From contig JASANE010016063.1 in assembly GCA_030248225.1 (NCBI GenBank), positions 1-64,000 of the forward strand: 64,000 nucleotides of DNA, read 5' to 3'. The position numbers and the translations under genes were made by a program. Every line of letters starts with the position of its first letter. The stretch's first letter is position 1. Below the pieces are notes generated by a model. It saw nothing but the letters and a program-made list of their open reading frames with translations. It was not told the DNA's origin and did not search any database. The DNA comes from Trileptium ribeirensis. Its lineage: Eukaryota; Nematoda; Enoplea; Enoplida; Thoracostomopsidae. This document shows positions 1 to 11,591 of the stretch, one piece after another.

Positions 1-440
1 CCTAACTCTCTCTACCTAACTATACGCGCAGCTAGTTCGGCATTCTGATACTTGGTACATCTAATAACACGTCTACATGTTGGTTGACGTTCTAGTGCAA
101 CAGGTTTTTATACATCTTTTATTAAGCTATAAATCTGTACCTAACCAGGCACCGGCGGGGACCGAGACCCCATCTAAATAAATTACAAGGGCGCTACACA
201 CCATAAGCCACCATATCGCGTCGAAGCTATGCTTGCATCGTAGTGAGACCTTACAAAATATAAACCACTGAAACGAGTTGTTAGGCCTATTCTAGGCTCA
301 GAACGTGCCTGTAATCAGTCACTACCTACTTGCAATATGCGGCCAGTTGGCCAAGGATCCAGGCTGGCCAGGTTTATAGCACGTGTAATCATCATACTAC
401 TCCCCACCTATTATATGTATTTATACATTCTCTGTTAACC
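1..440. repeat. Left-arm copy of the ~80-bp terminal tandem repeats
   Basis: This stretch is the reverse-complement counterpart of the right-end array, with motifs such as CTAACTATACGC, GCCAGTTGGCC and GTGTAATCA. It is cut by the window edge, so the true left border of the palindrome is not visible. Confidence 0.7.
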
Positions 441-1184
441 TAATCCAAAAATTTTTACATTTCAGATATAAAATCTACAAGAAGACTTGTGGTGGCCTTT
501 GCATTTTTGTGGTAATTGTTTGCCCAGCGATTAAACGTGAAATCTAGCACTTCTACGCCTTTAGTAGATAATATAATCAAACTGTGCGGGACCAGCTGGG
601 CACTGCAACTCAAACTTAACTTTGAACCAGAGTAATAAAATATATATTTATACTTTTAACTAAGAAAACTTTTAGAGGGGTAGGTCTTGCAGCAAAAGTG
701 ATTACCGTTTTAAAAGTAGATTAAGCAAGCAAAATACCGGTCATAAATGGGTCTGTGTGAGATTTTATGAAAAAATTGAACATAGAGAGCCGATTGTTAT
801 ATTTGCTGATAGAAGCTTATAAATTTTGCACGTTTAGTTCAATTTTGAAAATTTGTTATATATTTGGTATTCGTAAATTAAACAAATTACACTCGTAAAG
901 CTACCGACTCAGTTAGCCTTGTTTCACACTTTCGGTCTATTAGATGTATTATACGACGATTTGATTAGTAAGATATATAAAACAGTTATATTTAGGTAAG
1001 ATAAGGGGAATTAATGTAGGTATAGATTAATTTTTATAATCAAAATACCTAAATATCTCGTTTGGTTGCTGTCTTCAATGCAAATATATAGTTTCTTATA
1101 TCATTATCTCACTGAAGCCATAGGATCGCGGAGAAACTGATTTATAAGACATGCTGCAAATACCGTACACGTCACACTGAGCAG

Positions 1185-1500
1185 GCGGATGGAACGATTT
1201 CGGGAGCGCCCGATCTGTTGTTGGGGGTCGTCGAATCCCGAAGGCTCGGTAACCGCCCCTACAACAGCCCCACCTGCGCCGAAGCAGCGCCGAAAATTTT
1301 GCCCAATACAGGCAAAAGTACGTTGTAAAATTGGCAGCAATGTAAATAAATTCAAAATGGTTTGTAATTACGGTGAGGGGCTCACCGATTTCCAGCACTC
1401 CTGAATCCGACTTACCCTCTGCCAACCGCGTGGTCCTTTACACGCGATCTTGGCACCCTCCTTCCCCCTGGGGACTTCCTCCTCCTACTTAACACTACAA
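1185..1500. repeat. GC-rich dispersed-repeat block inside the left palindrome arm
   Basis: A GC-rich stretch (CGAATCCCGAAGGCTCGG, CCGAAGCAGCGCCG) runs into GAAAATTTTGCCCAATAC and AAAATTGGCAGCAATG. The same pairing of a GC-rich block with gcaaaa/ttggcaa text occurs at 23.3, 25.4, 46.5 and 47.7 kb. Its mirror lies at about 5240-5620 in the right arm. Short reading frames open here on both strands are incidental to base composition. The family is unidentified. Confidence 0.55.
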
Positions 1501-1918
1501 ACACTTATAACACAGATGACACATATATTTGACTAACACTATTCCTGTAGTCCGGATGTAAATGGTATTATCGTCTTTCTACTCTAACTTTACCTTTATT
1601 GGTAAAATGGGGTAATGTGTTTCTTTTGCCGGGAACGTTAAACTCTGTTCTTGTAAAAGTGTTGCTAACTGACCACTTGATCTGAAAATTTCTAGAGCCC
1701 AAAGTGTGTCTGTCTCGTACGATGTAACTACTACCGTGTTCATATTGCGACTGATCTGACTACAACAGAGCAATGCACTATTTTTGCACTTTTGAGTTTT
1801 GAATTTCAGATTGGTTAGTTTAGCGCTCCACGATCAGCCGTGTTTAATGATAAACGCTTGGGGACCTACAGCGTTTACTAATTAAATTCTCAAAACAGTG
1901 AAATCAGAATCACTGGTA

Positions 1919-2092
1919 ATGCCGTGTTCACACTTCTCGTTAGATTCAATCAATTTCGATCTGATCCGCTCCGATTTGTGATCACATCGGAATTCGAACT
2001 CAAAACCGAATTCTGGCGTCCGAGTTGTCCCAACCATAATGCGTCACTCGTCGAAATAGATTTGAATCGGCAACGGAGTGTGAATTACTGGC
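1919..2092. mobile_element. Nested ~170-bp MITE, left-arm copy
   Basis: This short inverted-repeat element begins near GCCGTGTTCACACTT and ends near GGAGTGTGAATTACTGGC. It contains GATTCAATCAATTTCGATC on one side and its complement on the other, and no coding capacity. It is the mirror partner of 4632-4803. A related, longer element lies at 18670-18920 outside the palindrome (shared GTGTTCACA ends and GATCACAAATCGG), so it is a dispersed family. Confidence 0.65.
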
Positions 2093-2275
2093 CGGTAAAC
2101 TGGAAATATTATGTTGGAATTTTACTGTTTATGGATTTATTTAGTAAACGAGACCTAGCGTTAAGACCATATTGTTAAACACCACGCTGATCTATACAAA
2201 GCAAATAGCGAATCCAAGTATCCTTGTTGAAAATTGCTAGGTCCGCCAGTAACGCTACACGATTAATACTACTTA

Positions 2276-2437
2276 GCCCTTCGATGACGCGAAATTTTCG
2301 GCGAGCCCCGCTCCCCAGTCTCCGGGGCTCCACACGCCCCGACCCCCCCCAGTTTTTTGGGGGTCGGGTCGGGATCCTCGAGAAATCGGGTGGCCTCAGC
2401 CCGAAAACGCCCGCGTCATCAAACACGGGTTAATTCG
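2276..2437. repeat. GC-rich hairpin module, left arm
   Basis: Flanking inverted words (CGATGACGCG at the left, CAGCCCGAAAACGCCCGCG near the right) bracket a run of C and G homopolymers (GACCCCCCCC, TTTTTTGGGGGTCGGG). It mirrors 4265-4437. Its right-hand flank (CGTCATCAAACACGGGTTAA) resembles sequence at 39776-39873. Confidence 0.7.
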
Positions 2438-4264
2438 TGAGTGCAATGAAGTGTCACATTTCTTCCCTAATGCACTCTTGATACCACGAATAACAAAAGT
2501 GTATTAGTACAACAAAACGGTACATACATCAGATGTTAAGCCACCTTCAGTACTTATAGACAATTACGCAATATGCTGCTTCAAAAATTTCAAAGCATGG
2601 GGTGTCGTCTCTCGTCTTACAAATGGCAGACTAGTGAGCAATTTTGACGCATCTTCCTCAAAAGGGATCAAAGTTTAACGTAACAAATTTTGCCAGTATA
2701 CGTTTCTGCTACGATTTATAACGCTACCTATTTCTACTGCACTTTATAATAAGACTAACCGTTAATTATTATCCAGCCTTTGAAAAAGCGCTATATATCC
2801 GTAAAAAATAGCAACATATTGTTAAAATCTTTACACGGGATATTATATTTTGTGAGTGTCAAAATTTAAGGTTAGGCCTCGTAGGCTCAAAGCTTAATCT
2901 GTTGAATAAATAATATTCGTTTACCACCACCATTTATCATATTGTTCTCCTAATTGCTATACTGGGGCCTCAACTCACATTTAAAAAGACGTATTATGGT
3001 TATGATATTAACAATCAAATTCCGATTTACAACAGGCACAAAGTGCGCCGCTTTTTCGGCTCATATTATCATTTTCGCGGAGTATTACTGTGAGTGACCT
3101 CGAACCTCGAGTTTTGACCTCCACCACTTGGACTACGAGGAAGCTGAGGGGGGTATTGTACGGTTGTGGGCGTCGCATAACCATTTTTATCGTTGCAAAA
3201 AAAACTGGAAACGGATAAGAGTTCATATTCCAAAAAACAGAAAATAAAGAAATTGCCCAAAAAAATATAAAATTTTTCATGATTTGATATTTCACCCGGT
3301 GTTATTATTTTTTTGAACAAATTTAGTCGATTGCTGACTAAATTTGTAAAAAAATAATAACACCGGGTGAATATCAGAATCATAAAAAATTTTATATTTT
3401 TGGGCAATTATTCATTATCTTTTTTGGAATATGAACTCTTATCCGGTTTCCGTTTTTTTTTTGCAACAATAAAATCGTTCTGTTCAATCGAGCGCCCACA
3501 ACGCACGATTGCCCTCGGCTATAATTTCCTGGTGATGCCATAATCAAGGTCCTCCAAAAGATATTTCCAAGGTCACTCACAGATAAGCTGTCACGAAAAT
3601 GATAATCAGTGAGCCGAAAAAGCACACTTTGTCTGTTGTAAATCGGAATTTGATTGTTAATATCATAACCATAATACGTCTTTTAAATGTAATTGACACC
3701 CAGTATAGCAATAAAATTATAAAGACGATATGATAAATGAGTAATCATAAACGAATATTATTATATTCAACAGATTGAGCTTCAGCCTCGAGTCTGACCT
3801 TAAATTTTGACACTCACAAAATGCCATAATAGTGTCGTGTAAAGATTTTAACAATATGTCACTATTTTACGGATATATAACACTTTCAAAGGCTGAATAA
3901 TAATTAACGGTTAGCTCTTTTATTATAAAGTGCAGTAGAAATAGTAGCGTTATAAATCGTAGCAGAAACGTATATAGAAATATATTCCTAATTTCAATTT
4001 TCGATCCTTCAAAAATTAACAGATGCGTCAAAAAGTCATATATTGCTAGCTAATCTGGTTGTGGGTTTATGAAAAACAACACCCAGTGCTTTGAATACAA
4101 AGCAGCATCCTGCGTTATTGTCTATAAGTACTGAAGGTGGCTTAACGTCTGATGCTAAATCCGTTACGCTGACTCTAAGAATACCCGTTTTGTTGTACTA
4201 ATACACTTTTGTTATTAGTAGTATCAAGAGTGCATTAGGGAAGAATATGACACTTCATTGCACT

Positions 4265-4437
4265 CACGAATTAACCCGTGTTTGATGACGCGGGCGTTTT
4301 CGGGCTGAGGCCACCCCCAATTTCTGGGGGGTCCGACCGACCCCCCAAAAAAAACTGGGGGGGGGGGGGGTCGGGGCATATGGACCCCCCGAAACTGGGA
4401 CGGGCTCAGGCCGAAAACGCCCGCGTCATCGAAGGGC
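4265..4437. repeat. GC-rich hairpin module, right arm
   Basis: GATGACGCGGGCGTTTTCGG at the left and CCGAAAACGCCCGCGTCATC at the right form a near-perfect 20-base inverted repeat around a C- and G-rich loop. This is better preserved than the left-arm copy and looks like a small inverted-repeat element in its own right. Confidence 0.75.
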
Positions 4438-4631
4438 TAAGTAGTATTAATAGTTGTAGCGTTACTGGCGGACCTAGCAATTTTCGACGAGGATGCCCCA
4501 GATCTCCCCCCTCTGGATTCGCTATTGTCTTGTATGATCAGCCGTGTGTTTAACGATATGCATTCTTAACGCTACGGCGTTTACTAAATAAATCCATAAA
4601 CAGTAAAATTCAACATAATATTTCCAGTTTA

Positions 4632-4803
4632 CGGCCATGGTCACACTGCATTCGATTCAATCTATTTCGATCTGATCATACGCGGTGACGCAGTATGGTA
4701 GACAACTAGACACCAGAATTCGGTTTGGTTAGATGCAATGTGATCACAAATCGGAGCTGATCAGATCGAAATTGATTGAATCTAACGAAGTGTGAACACG
4801 GCA
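4632..4803. mobile_element. Nested ~170-bp MITE, right-arm copy
   Basis: The terminal inverted repeats are clear in this copy: the left side has TCACACTGCATTCGATTCAA and the right side TTGATTGAATCTAACGAAGT followed by GTGAACACGGC. GATCTGATCA and TGATCAGATC flank a short middle. Because both palindrome arms carry it at mirrored positions, it was present before the arms were duplicated or was copied between them. Confidence 0.7.
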
Positions 4804-5239
4804 TTACCAGTAAATAATTTGCTAATTTTCACTGTTTAAGAATTTAATTAGTAAACGCTGTAGCTTTTGCAACGTTTATCATTAAACACGGCTGATCATT
4901 CAAGACACTAACCAATCTAGTCGAAGATTCGGATCCGATAAAATAGTGCATTGCTCTGTAAGGTCGGATCAGTCGCAATATGAACACGGTCATAGTTACA
5001 TCGTACGACAGACAGCACTTGAGTGACTCTAGAAATTTTAGATCAGATATAAGTGGTCGTGGCCGTACTTTACAAGACACTAAACAGTCTAACGTTCACC
5101 AAAAGAGACAAAGTCGAACACATTACCCATTTACCAATAAACGGTAAATTAGAAAGACGATAATACCATTTACATCCGATTACAGAATCAGTGTTAGTCA
5201 AATATATGTGTCATCTGTGTTATAAGTGTTTGTCATACG

Positions 5240-5620
5240 TGGGAGGAGATTCGAAGTCCCAGGAAGGGATAGCAGGTGAGATGGAGAGGTCGTCGCCTGT
5301 AAAGGACCACGCGGTTGGCGGAGGGTAAGTCGTCAGGGAGTGCTGGAAATAATAGACAACCACCCCCTCCACCGTCACAAACCCATTTTTGTCAAATTTA
5401 TTTACATTGCTGCCAATTTTTAAACATACTTTTGCCTGTATTGGGCAAAATTTTCGGCGCTGTTTGGGCGCACAGGGTGGGGCTGTTGTAGGGGCGGTTA
5501 CCAGAGCCTCAGGGAGGATTAGACAACCCCCAACAAGGCGGGTGGCGACGTCCCGAGATGAGCCCGAGCCTCAGAAAGAAGGTAATCGCCCTGTCCAGTG
5601 TGAGCGTGTACGGTATTTAT
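5240..5620. repeat. GC-rich dispersed-repeat block inside the right palindrome arm
   Basis: This is the mirror copy of the block at 1185-1500 (TTGGGCAAAATTTTCGGCGC, GGGGCTGTTGTAGGGGCGG). It has diverged by substitutions and small insertions, so the two arms have not been perfectly homogenised. Confidence 0.55.
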
Positions 5621-6359
5621 AGCATGTCTTATAAATGCAGTTTCTCAGCAATACTTATGGCTTGAGTGATAATGATATAAGAACTATATATTTGCCGTCG
5701 AAGACAGCAACCAAACGATTATTACAGTATTCTGATAAAAATTAATGTATACCTACATTAATTCCCTTATCTTACCTAAATATAACTGTTATATACCTGC
5801 TTACTAATCAATCGTCGTATAATACGGTGCTAATAGACCAAAAGTATGAAACAAGGCTAACTGATACAATTAGCTTCACATACGTTGTTAAGAATTTTAA
5901 TTTACGAATACGAATATATAACAAATTTCAAATTAACCAAACTAAAGCGCTAAAATTTATAAGCTTCTATCAGCAAATATAATTTAACAATCGGCTCTTC
6001 TGTTAGAACTTTCATAAAATCTCACACAGAGTTCATTTATGACCGGTATTTCTTGCTTAATACTACTTAGATGATCGCTTTGTCATACAATTTCAGAGTT
6101 TTACTACCCCTCCTCTCTAAAGTTTACTTAGTTAAAGCTATAAACTGTATACTTTTATTACTCTGGTTCAAAGTTAAGTTAAGTTAGCTTTATCCCAGCT
6201 GGTCACAGCAGTTAATATTATCTACTAAAGGCGTAGAAGTGCTAATTTTCACCCTAATCGCTAGCAAACAATTCACAAATTTTATGACCACCACAAGTCT
6301 TCTTGTAGATTTTATATCTGAAATGTAAAGTTTTTGATTAAGTTAACAGAGAATGTCGG

Positions 6360-7130
6360 TCAACTGATACAGTATAGATAGGTAGAGATAGATAAGTGAT
6401 TACACGTGCTATAAGAACCTGACCAGGCCTGAATATTGGCCAACTGGCCGCATACTGCATAGGTAGAGATTGATAACTGATTACACGATTTATAAGACCT
6501 GATCAGGCCTGACGACTGGCGCAGTCCAGATAGGTTTATATTTTGTAAGGTCTCACTACGATAGGGTAAACAGCGTAGCTTCAACGCGATATGATAGTGG
6601 CTTATGGTGTGTAGCGCCCTTGTAAGCTAGGTTATTAGATGGGGTATAAGAACTTTGCCAGGCCTGAATGTCAACTAACTGGCACAGTATAGTTAGGTAC
6701 AGATTTATAGCTTAATAAAAGATGTATAAAGAACCTGTTCAGTCTAGAACGTCGACCAACTGGCACTGCACAGACAGGTAAATATAGACATGTTATTAGA
6801 TGTACCAAGTCAGAATGCCGACTAACTGGCACATTATAGCTAGGTAGAGAGAGTTAGGTAATTAGATGGGGTATAATACCCTCACCAGGACCGAACTTTA
6901 ACCAACTAGCACTGTACTTATAGTTAGATATCGATAGGTAATTAGATCACGTATGAAAACCATACCAGGTCAGTGAGTCGACTAAATGGCAGTGTAGATG
7001 AGTAGAAAGGGATAGGTGACTAGATGGGGTATATGAACCCGGTCAAGCCAGAATATCGACCAACTGGCACAGTACAGAAAGGCAGTTTTATACGTTACTA
7101 GGTGAGATATAATAATCTGACCAGACTAAT
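6360..7130. repeat. Degenerate ~80-bp tandem repeats at the right end of the palindrome
   Basis: About nine diverged units share the core motifs CAACTGGCacagTA, TAGGTAGAGATaG, TTAGATggGGTATAAGAAC and CCAGGCCTGAAT. The same units in reverse complement fill about 1-440 of the left arm. Units differ by 10-30% and vary in length from about 60 to 90 bases, so this is an old array. Tandem units forming the outer part of long inverted repeats are the hallmark of foldback elements. The array ends just before the TAAA microsatellite, which I take as the approximate right border. Confidence 0.75.
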
Positions 7131-7183
7131 ATATCTGTCTGTTTTGTGTATTAGCTATGCTCTGCACTACATATACTTTGTGT

Positions 7184-7352
<169 letters not shown>

Positions 7353-7899
7353 TAGCTGCTATATTCATTACTGGCCGAGCAAACAATATCGTTTTTATGT
7401 GTATATTCTTGAAGAGTTTCTACAAAATCAGATCGCCATGATCAGATCACTATCTTTAGATCACCGTGATATCAACAAGGCACTGAGAATGAGTGACGCA
7501 GCTCATGGGCATTTGAATGAATGCAAATGTTCAGAATGTAGCTAAGCTTCTTGGGCAAAATTGATTTTGTCAATCTACTTGAACACACAGCACAACCACT
7601 CTCCAAGACGATGTTTGTGTAAAATATTTTGGAACATTGTTTCGGCACTTTCAGTAAGCCGAATTCAGCAATTTCACAAACAAATATTGAAATACTAATG
7701 TTGTACATGTACGCCTATTTTAGCACCAATCCGAATTATAAAACCAAAATTTTTAAAATTTCTAAAATATAATACTAAATATAGTAAACATTGTAGTAAA
7801 AAATTAGTCGATTTGGATGAATTATATAGAAATTTGGTTCAAAATATGACCACCGGCAAGAGAAATGTCAACCAGTAAAGCGTAAAACAGCACCGAAAC
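7353..7899. other. No feature recognised
   Basis: AT-rich sequence with a short GATCA-rich patch at 7420-7470 (GATCGCCATGATCAGATCAC). I see no convincing coding, RNA or repeat signal. Confidence 0.5.
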
Positions 7900-8400
7900 A
7901 GAGGTTGTAACTGTAAATCCTAAATGAGATCAGCAGGAGTGATGGAAAGAAGATGTGGTAACCGTAAATCCTAAATGAGATCAGCAGGAGTGATGGAAAG
8001 AAGAGGTGTTAGCCGTAAATCCTAAATGAGATCAGCATCAGTGTGATGGAAAGAAAAATCAGATCAGCAGGAGAGCAAAGCATAAAACGGAAGCAGGACA
8101 GTCGCAGTTACGAAACAGGAGATACAGTAAAACTAAAATAGCAAGAGCAACAATAGTGACAGACGGGTAAAGCGTCAAATAGCAACAGGAGTGGTAGCCG
8201 GTAAACCCTAAATTAGATTGAAGCATTAGTGGCGGTCGTAAAACCTAAAATTGCATCAGCAAGAGTAGTGACGTCCAAAGCTTAAAATGGCAGCAAGAGT
8301 GATATCCAGTTAAACCTAAAATGACAGCAACAGGAGTTCTAACCGGTTGACCCTAAAATTGCAGAAATAAGAGTCTAATGGTCGAATAACCATAAAAGAT
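7900..8400. repeat. Degenerate minisatellite, ~55-bp units decaying to ~45 bp
   Basis: Three close units of about 56 bases (CCTAAATGAGATCAGCAGGA, GTGATGGAAAGAAGA) lie at about 7910-8060. They are followed by progressively diverged units with the frame GTAAA-CCTAAAAT-GCAGCAA-AGAGT to about 8400. The gradient of decay suggests an old array re-expanded at its left end. Confidence 0.75.
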
Positions 8401-9284
8401 GTGCCGCAAAAGTATCAGCATGGTAAAGCTTAAAATACAGGAAAAGCTTGTAAGAGTTATAAAAATCAAAAGCGCACCGCATAAAGAGCATATTACTGAA
8501 TGCCGTTATAAAATAACTTTGATAAAATATCAAAGCTACGATGGCTTCTTGAGAATTGCCCATAAACTCCTGCTAACATCAAACAATTCTAGTTTTATTG
8601 CTTGAGAGCTCAATCCAACACTGTTGAAATTTCATGAGAAACTAACTTGTTTCGCTTTTCAAATAAAAGGCGACATAGGCTATAATTTTCATAAATGATT
8701 GTTTGTGTTCTGGATATGAAATATATTCAAACAATGAAACAGTGAATCCAACCTCATAAAACTAGCCGGCTTTTCTTGTTAAGATTTTACGACTAACTGT
8801 CAAATTATCAAACTGCAAACAACCGAGAATTGCCCCAAAATCATCAATAATCAGCAGTTAGTTACTTTGATATTTAAAGCTGTATTTGTAGGACAGTTAA
8901 GTTGTAAGCAACAAAATTGCTTCGGTAATCTTTAGTTTAATAGTATGGAAAACCGAATATAGCTTTCCAAAAAATTTTCACTTTTGCTACTCAAATTTCC
9001 GCAATAATGTCATACGATGTTTTGTGCTAAAAATATGCTTTACGAATATTTGCTATAACAAATTGAGGAAACAAAGGTTCGCTTGAGTTGTTAAAGAGAT
9101 TTCAAATGCACAGCCAATAATTAAGGTACCATTTGCCGCGAACCTAAAGCAGATGCAATTGGTAGAGAAGGGTAACAGCCACATTTTTAAATTTCGACTT
9201 GACTCTTATTGAACCATATCAGGCTCGGATCGGCTCTCAATGTCATTAGGCTCTGCTCGTTTCTTCTGAAATCATGCCCTGACT
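8401..9284. other. No feature recognised
   Basis: AT-rich DNA. Short overlapping reading frames on both strands near 8375-8605 have no family resemblance or splice context that I can see. Confidence 0.5.
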
Positions 9285-9640
9285 TCCGATGGCAAGTCAA
9301 GCTTGGTTCGGCTCTTCAAGGCTCTTAATAGAAGTTTCTGGTTACCAAATGTGAGAGTGGCATATTTATATATATAACCAACAAAAGAGCTGTTGGTTAC
9401 AGAGATTTTCACAACCGGGCTTACCTCGCCTCGGTTCTGAAATTTCTGTAAGCAACTCTCAGTCGGGGTTACCTCGTATCGGCTGAGGAAACTTTTGTAA
9501 CCAACAAATAAGCTGTTGGTTACTGAGATTTTCATAACCGGGGTCACCTCGAGGCGGCTCTGGAGATTTCTTTTACCAACAAAGGACCTGTTGGTTACAA
9601 AAAAATTTTCAGAGCCGAGGCGAGGTAACCCCGGCTGTAT
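9285..9640. repeat. Hairpin-forming degenerate repeat cluster
   Basis: Units of about 110 bases each contain a palindrome of the form GTAACCAACA-AAGCTGTTGGTTAC (best copy 9497-9523, others near 9372-9400 and 9571-9599). Between them lies GGGGTTACCTCG-CTCGGCTC-GAAATTTCT in both orientations. The minus-strand reading frame of 149 codons across it is a by-product of the repeats. The array could be a decayed transposon end. Confidence 0.65.
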
Positions 9641-9675
9641 TTCTTGTGGGTTATGCAAACTATTGTAGTATAGAC

Positions 9676-9830
9676 ATACATCCGACGGTCGGTCATGCCA
9701 GGGGAGGCTAGAGGCCCCCACGGGGGGGCGTGGGTCGCGGCCATCTCAGGGTGGGTAACCCCCTGGCCGGCCAAATTTGTTTAGGGGGGGTCGGTCTCGT
9801 GAAGACCTTTTTTTTGATCGTCGGATGTAT
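9676..9830. mobile_element. 155-bp GC-rich inverted-repeat element
   Basis: Terminal inverted repeats of 15 bases, ATACATCCGACGGTC at 9676-9690 and GATCGTCGGATGTAT at 9816-9830 (one mismatch), enclose GGGGGGGCGTGGGTCGCGG and GGGTAACCCCCTGG. There is no coding capacity. The GGGTAACCCCC core recurs at about 10600-10680 and 42240-42265. Confidence 0.7.
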
Positions 9831-10579
9831 ATTTTTCACCTACGTGTTCAGTTTGTCTACTTGGTAATAGGATTAAATTTTTTAAACGAAATTAGCAGTG
9901 ACGAAGGTTAGCAATGAAGATCAATAGATCGTGAGAAATCATTGCTCGAGATCAGTGGTTGCTCGCGTATGCTTTGTCTGGCTGCACAGAGAATATCAAA
10001 CTAATTAGTAATGTCATGTTTCAATGTCGTATGCCAGGTCTTGGCGCAGCCCAGCGTGCGACTATTTAAATATTAGAGTGCCGTTCACAACATAAATTAT
10101 TGGTAATAGTTTCCGGTGGTAAAAACGAACCCGCTGAAGCAGTTAAACAAAGCATCTCTGTGCATGTAATAATTTGTATTGTAATTGTAAATTATTTGAG
10201 CAATCACTGATCTTTCAAACAGGAAATCTCTCAAATTCAGAAACAAATGAAATGACAACTAAGTAAAAATTGAGCAATTTCATGTGGTATGGGTCTGTGG
10301 CATAAGAAAGCTCGCCCGTGGCTTTTGTCTGCTGGGCTATCGGGTGCGACTCCTACGGCGATGGAGTGTTCCAGTGCTATTTTAGTGCTGAGTTCGTGGT
10401 TAATCCACCGTGGGCCATAGCAGACATTCAATGTCTAAACTCTAAATCTAGTTAGTATATAAATAAGTATTTCGGTTAACTTTTATTTCAGAGAATGACG
10501 TCTTTCAACAAAAAGCTTTCCACAAATTTACAACTGCATATGCACCACTAGCAACAAGCAGGCACAATTTGCGCAAGTT
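9831..10579. other. No certain gene; possible coding scraps
   Basis: The segment between two GC-rich elements has a short patch at 10260-10430 that is open in several frames, with GC content above its surroundings. A pyrimidine-rich tract ends in TTTTATTTCAG at about 10491 and is followed by a short open frame starting AGAATGACGTC that stops at a TAG after about 19 codons. This could be a small terminal exon, but no upstream exon or family match is visible. Confidence 0.25.
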
Positions 10580-10690
10580 TTGTGCTGCGCACCCCGGGGG
10601 GGGGGGTAACCCCCCTGGACTTTTCGGCCTCAGGGTGGGGGGGTCCGGACCTCAGGGGGGTTACCCCCCTCCCCCCCTGCCGGCATGTAT
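10580..10690. repeat. G/C homopolymer hairpin element
   Basis: GGGGGGGTAACCCCCCTGG at the left and CAGGGGGGTTACCCCCC at the right form inverted copies around TTTTCGGCCTCAGGGTGG. The GGGTTACCCC text matches the core of the element at 9676-9830. It is a non-coding inverted-repeat element or a fragment of one. Confidence 0.6.
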
Positions 10691-11411
10691 GAGTATAGAT
10701 CAGTTGTTATTACAGTATTTAAAAAGAGTTCTTAAGAGCCTACCCCAGCTTTTCCACACACACTATTTGAACCATATCCAGGTACGTGTGAAAATCCGTT
10801 TCACACCTTAACAAGCCTACTACTAACAATATTATTATTATGGTTGTTCCGTTAAATTATAACATTTTGTGACAAAAACATTTGTATAATAGACAGGTAC
10901 ATTAACTTCTCAATAAATTTTATCTCACACTTTGCAATCACCGTAAAACGCGCATGGCGTGAATACAAGTTAGTACATGACAATAATTATTTATAAATTC
11001 ATGCAATATACAAATATTTGGGGGGATTTTCACAATATTTTGAGGCGATGCGAAACAATAAATTGTTGCAAATTGTAACAAAAATTACCTTGACAACCAA
11101 TGCGCTCGCACATTGTGTGAAATGCAATAAAATTTATAAATACATGACACCACCACTCTCGTTTGACTAAAGTTTTGAAAGCTATAGAACAAAACAAAAA
11201 TAACAATAGAGAGGAAAAAGAATTGCTATGAAAGATTGTTGAAGATTTAAGGGAGAAAGAGGAAAACGTCGTGTGAAACGACTTTCACATGTGAACAAAT
11301 TGTGAAATTTCCCAGTGATTTTATATCTTTCGTCACAAACTCGTGTATTGTCGTGAAACGTCAATTGTCAAATGTATTAGGTTCATGTCGTAGAATTTTA
11401 TGTATCAGTGT
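10691..11411. other. No feature recognised
   Basis: AT-rich sequence with repeated CACAATTTTGTGA-like words (10860-11100). No gene or well-defined repeat is supported. Confidence 0.5.
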
Positions 11412-11591
11412 AACACTGATTACGTACAACATGTCGTATGTAACAATGGTTACGTATGACATGTCGTATGTAACGCTGATTACGTACGAAATGTCGAATG
11501 TAAGACTGATTACGTACGACACGTCGTATGTAACACTGATTGCGTACGATATGTCGTATGTAACAAGGGTTACATACGACATGTCGTATGT
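11412..11591. repeat. 30-bp tandem array of near-palindromic units
   Basis: Six consecutive 30-base units have the consensus ACACTGATTACGTACGACAT followed by GTCGTATGTA. Each unit contains the near-palindrome TACGACATGTCGTA. Because 30 is a multiple of three, frames stay open on both strands and encode TYDMSYVTLI-type decapeptides; this is expected from periodicity and is not evidence for a protein. Diverged sequence (GATGTGGCATATGTC) continues at 11637-11664. Confidence 0.9.

Larger units (their letters stand above)
1..6858. repeat. Giant palindrome (foldback-like inverted repeat)
   Basis: The left arm (1 to about 3328) is repeated in reverse complement by the right arm (about 3335 to 6858). 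The first 18 bases match the complement of 6841-6858. Other anchor pairs are 901-1020 with 5745-5875, 590-650 with 6140-6185 and 300-400 with 6405-6475. The centre is around 3331, where TTTAGTC and GACTAAA flank a 6-base spacer. Arms differ by substitutions and indels; the right arm is about 190 bases longer. The left arm continues past the window start. No transposase-like reading frame is visible in either arm. The architecture resembles foldback elements (long inverted repeats with subterminal tandem repeats), but a segmental inverted duplication would look similar. Confidence 0.9.

Noticed and set aside
1096..1425. Overlapping frames in the left palindrome arm
   Set aside because: They are open on both strands across a GC-rich repeat block, and the mirrored copy in the other arm does not preserve them.
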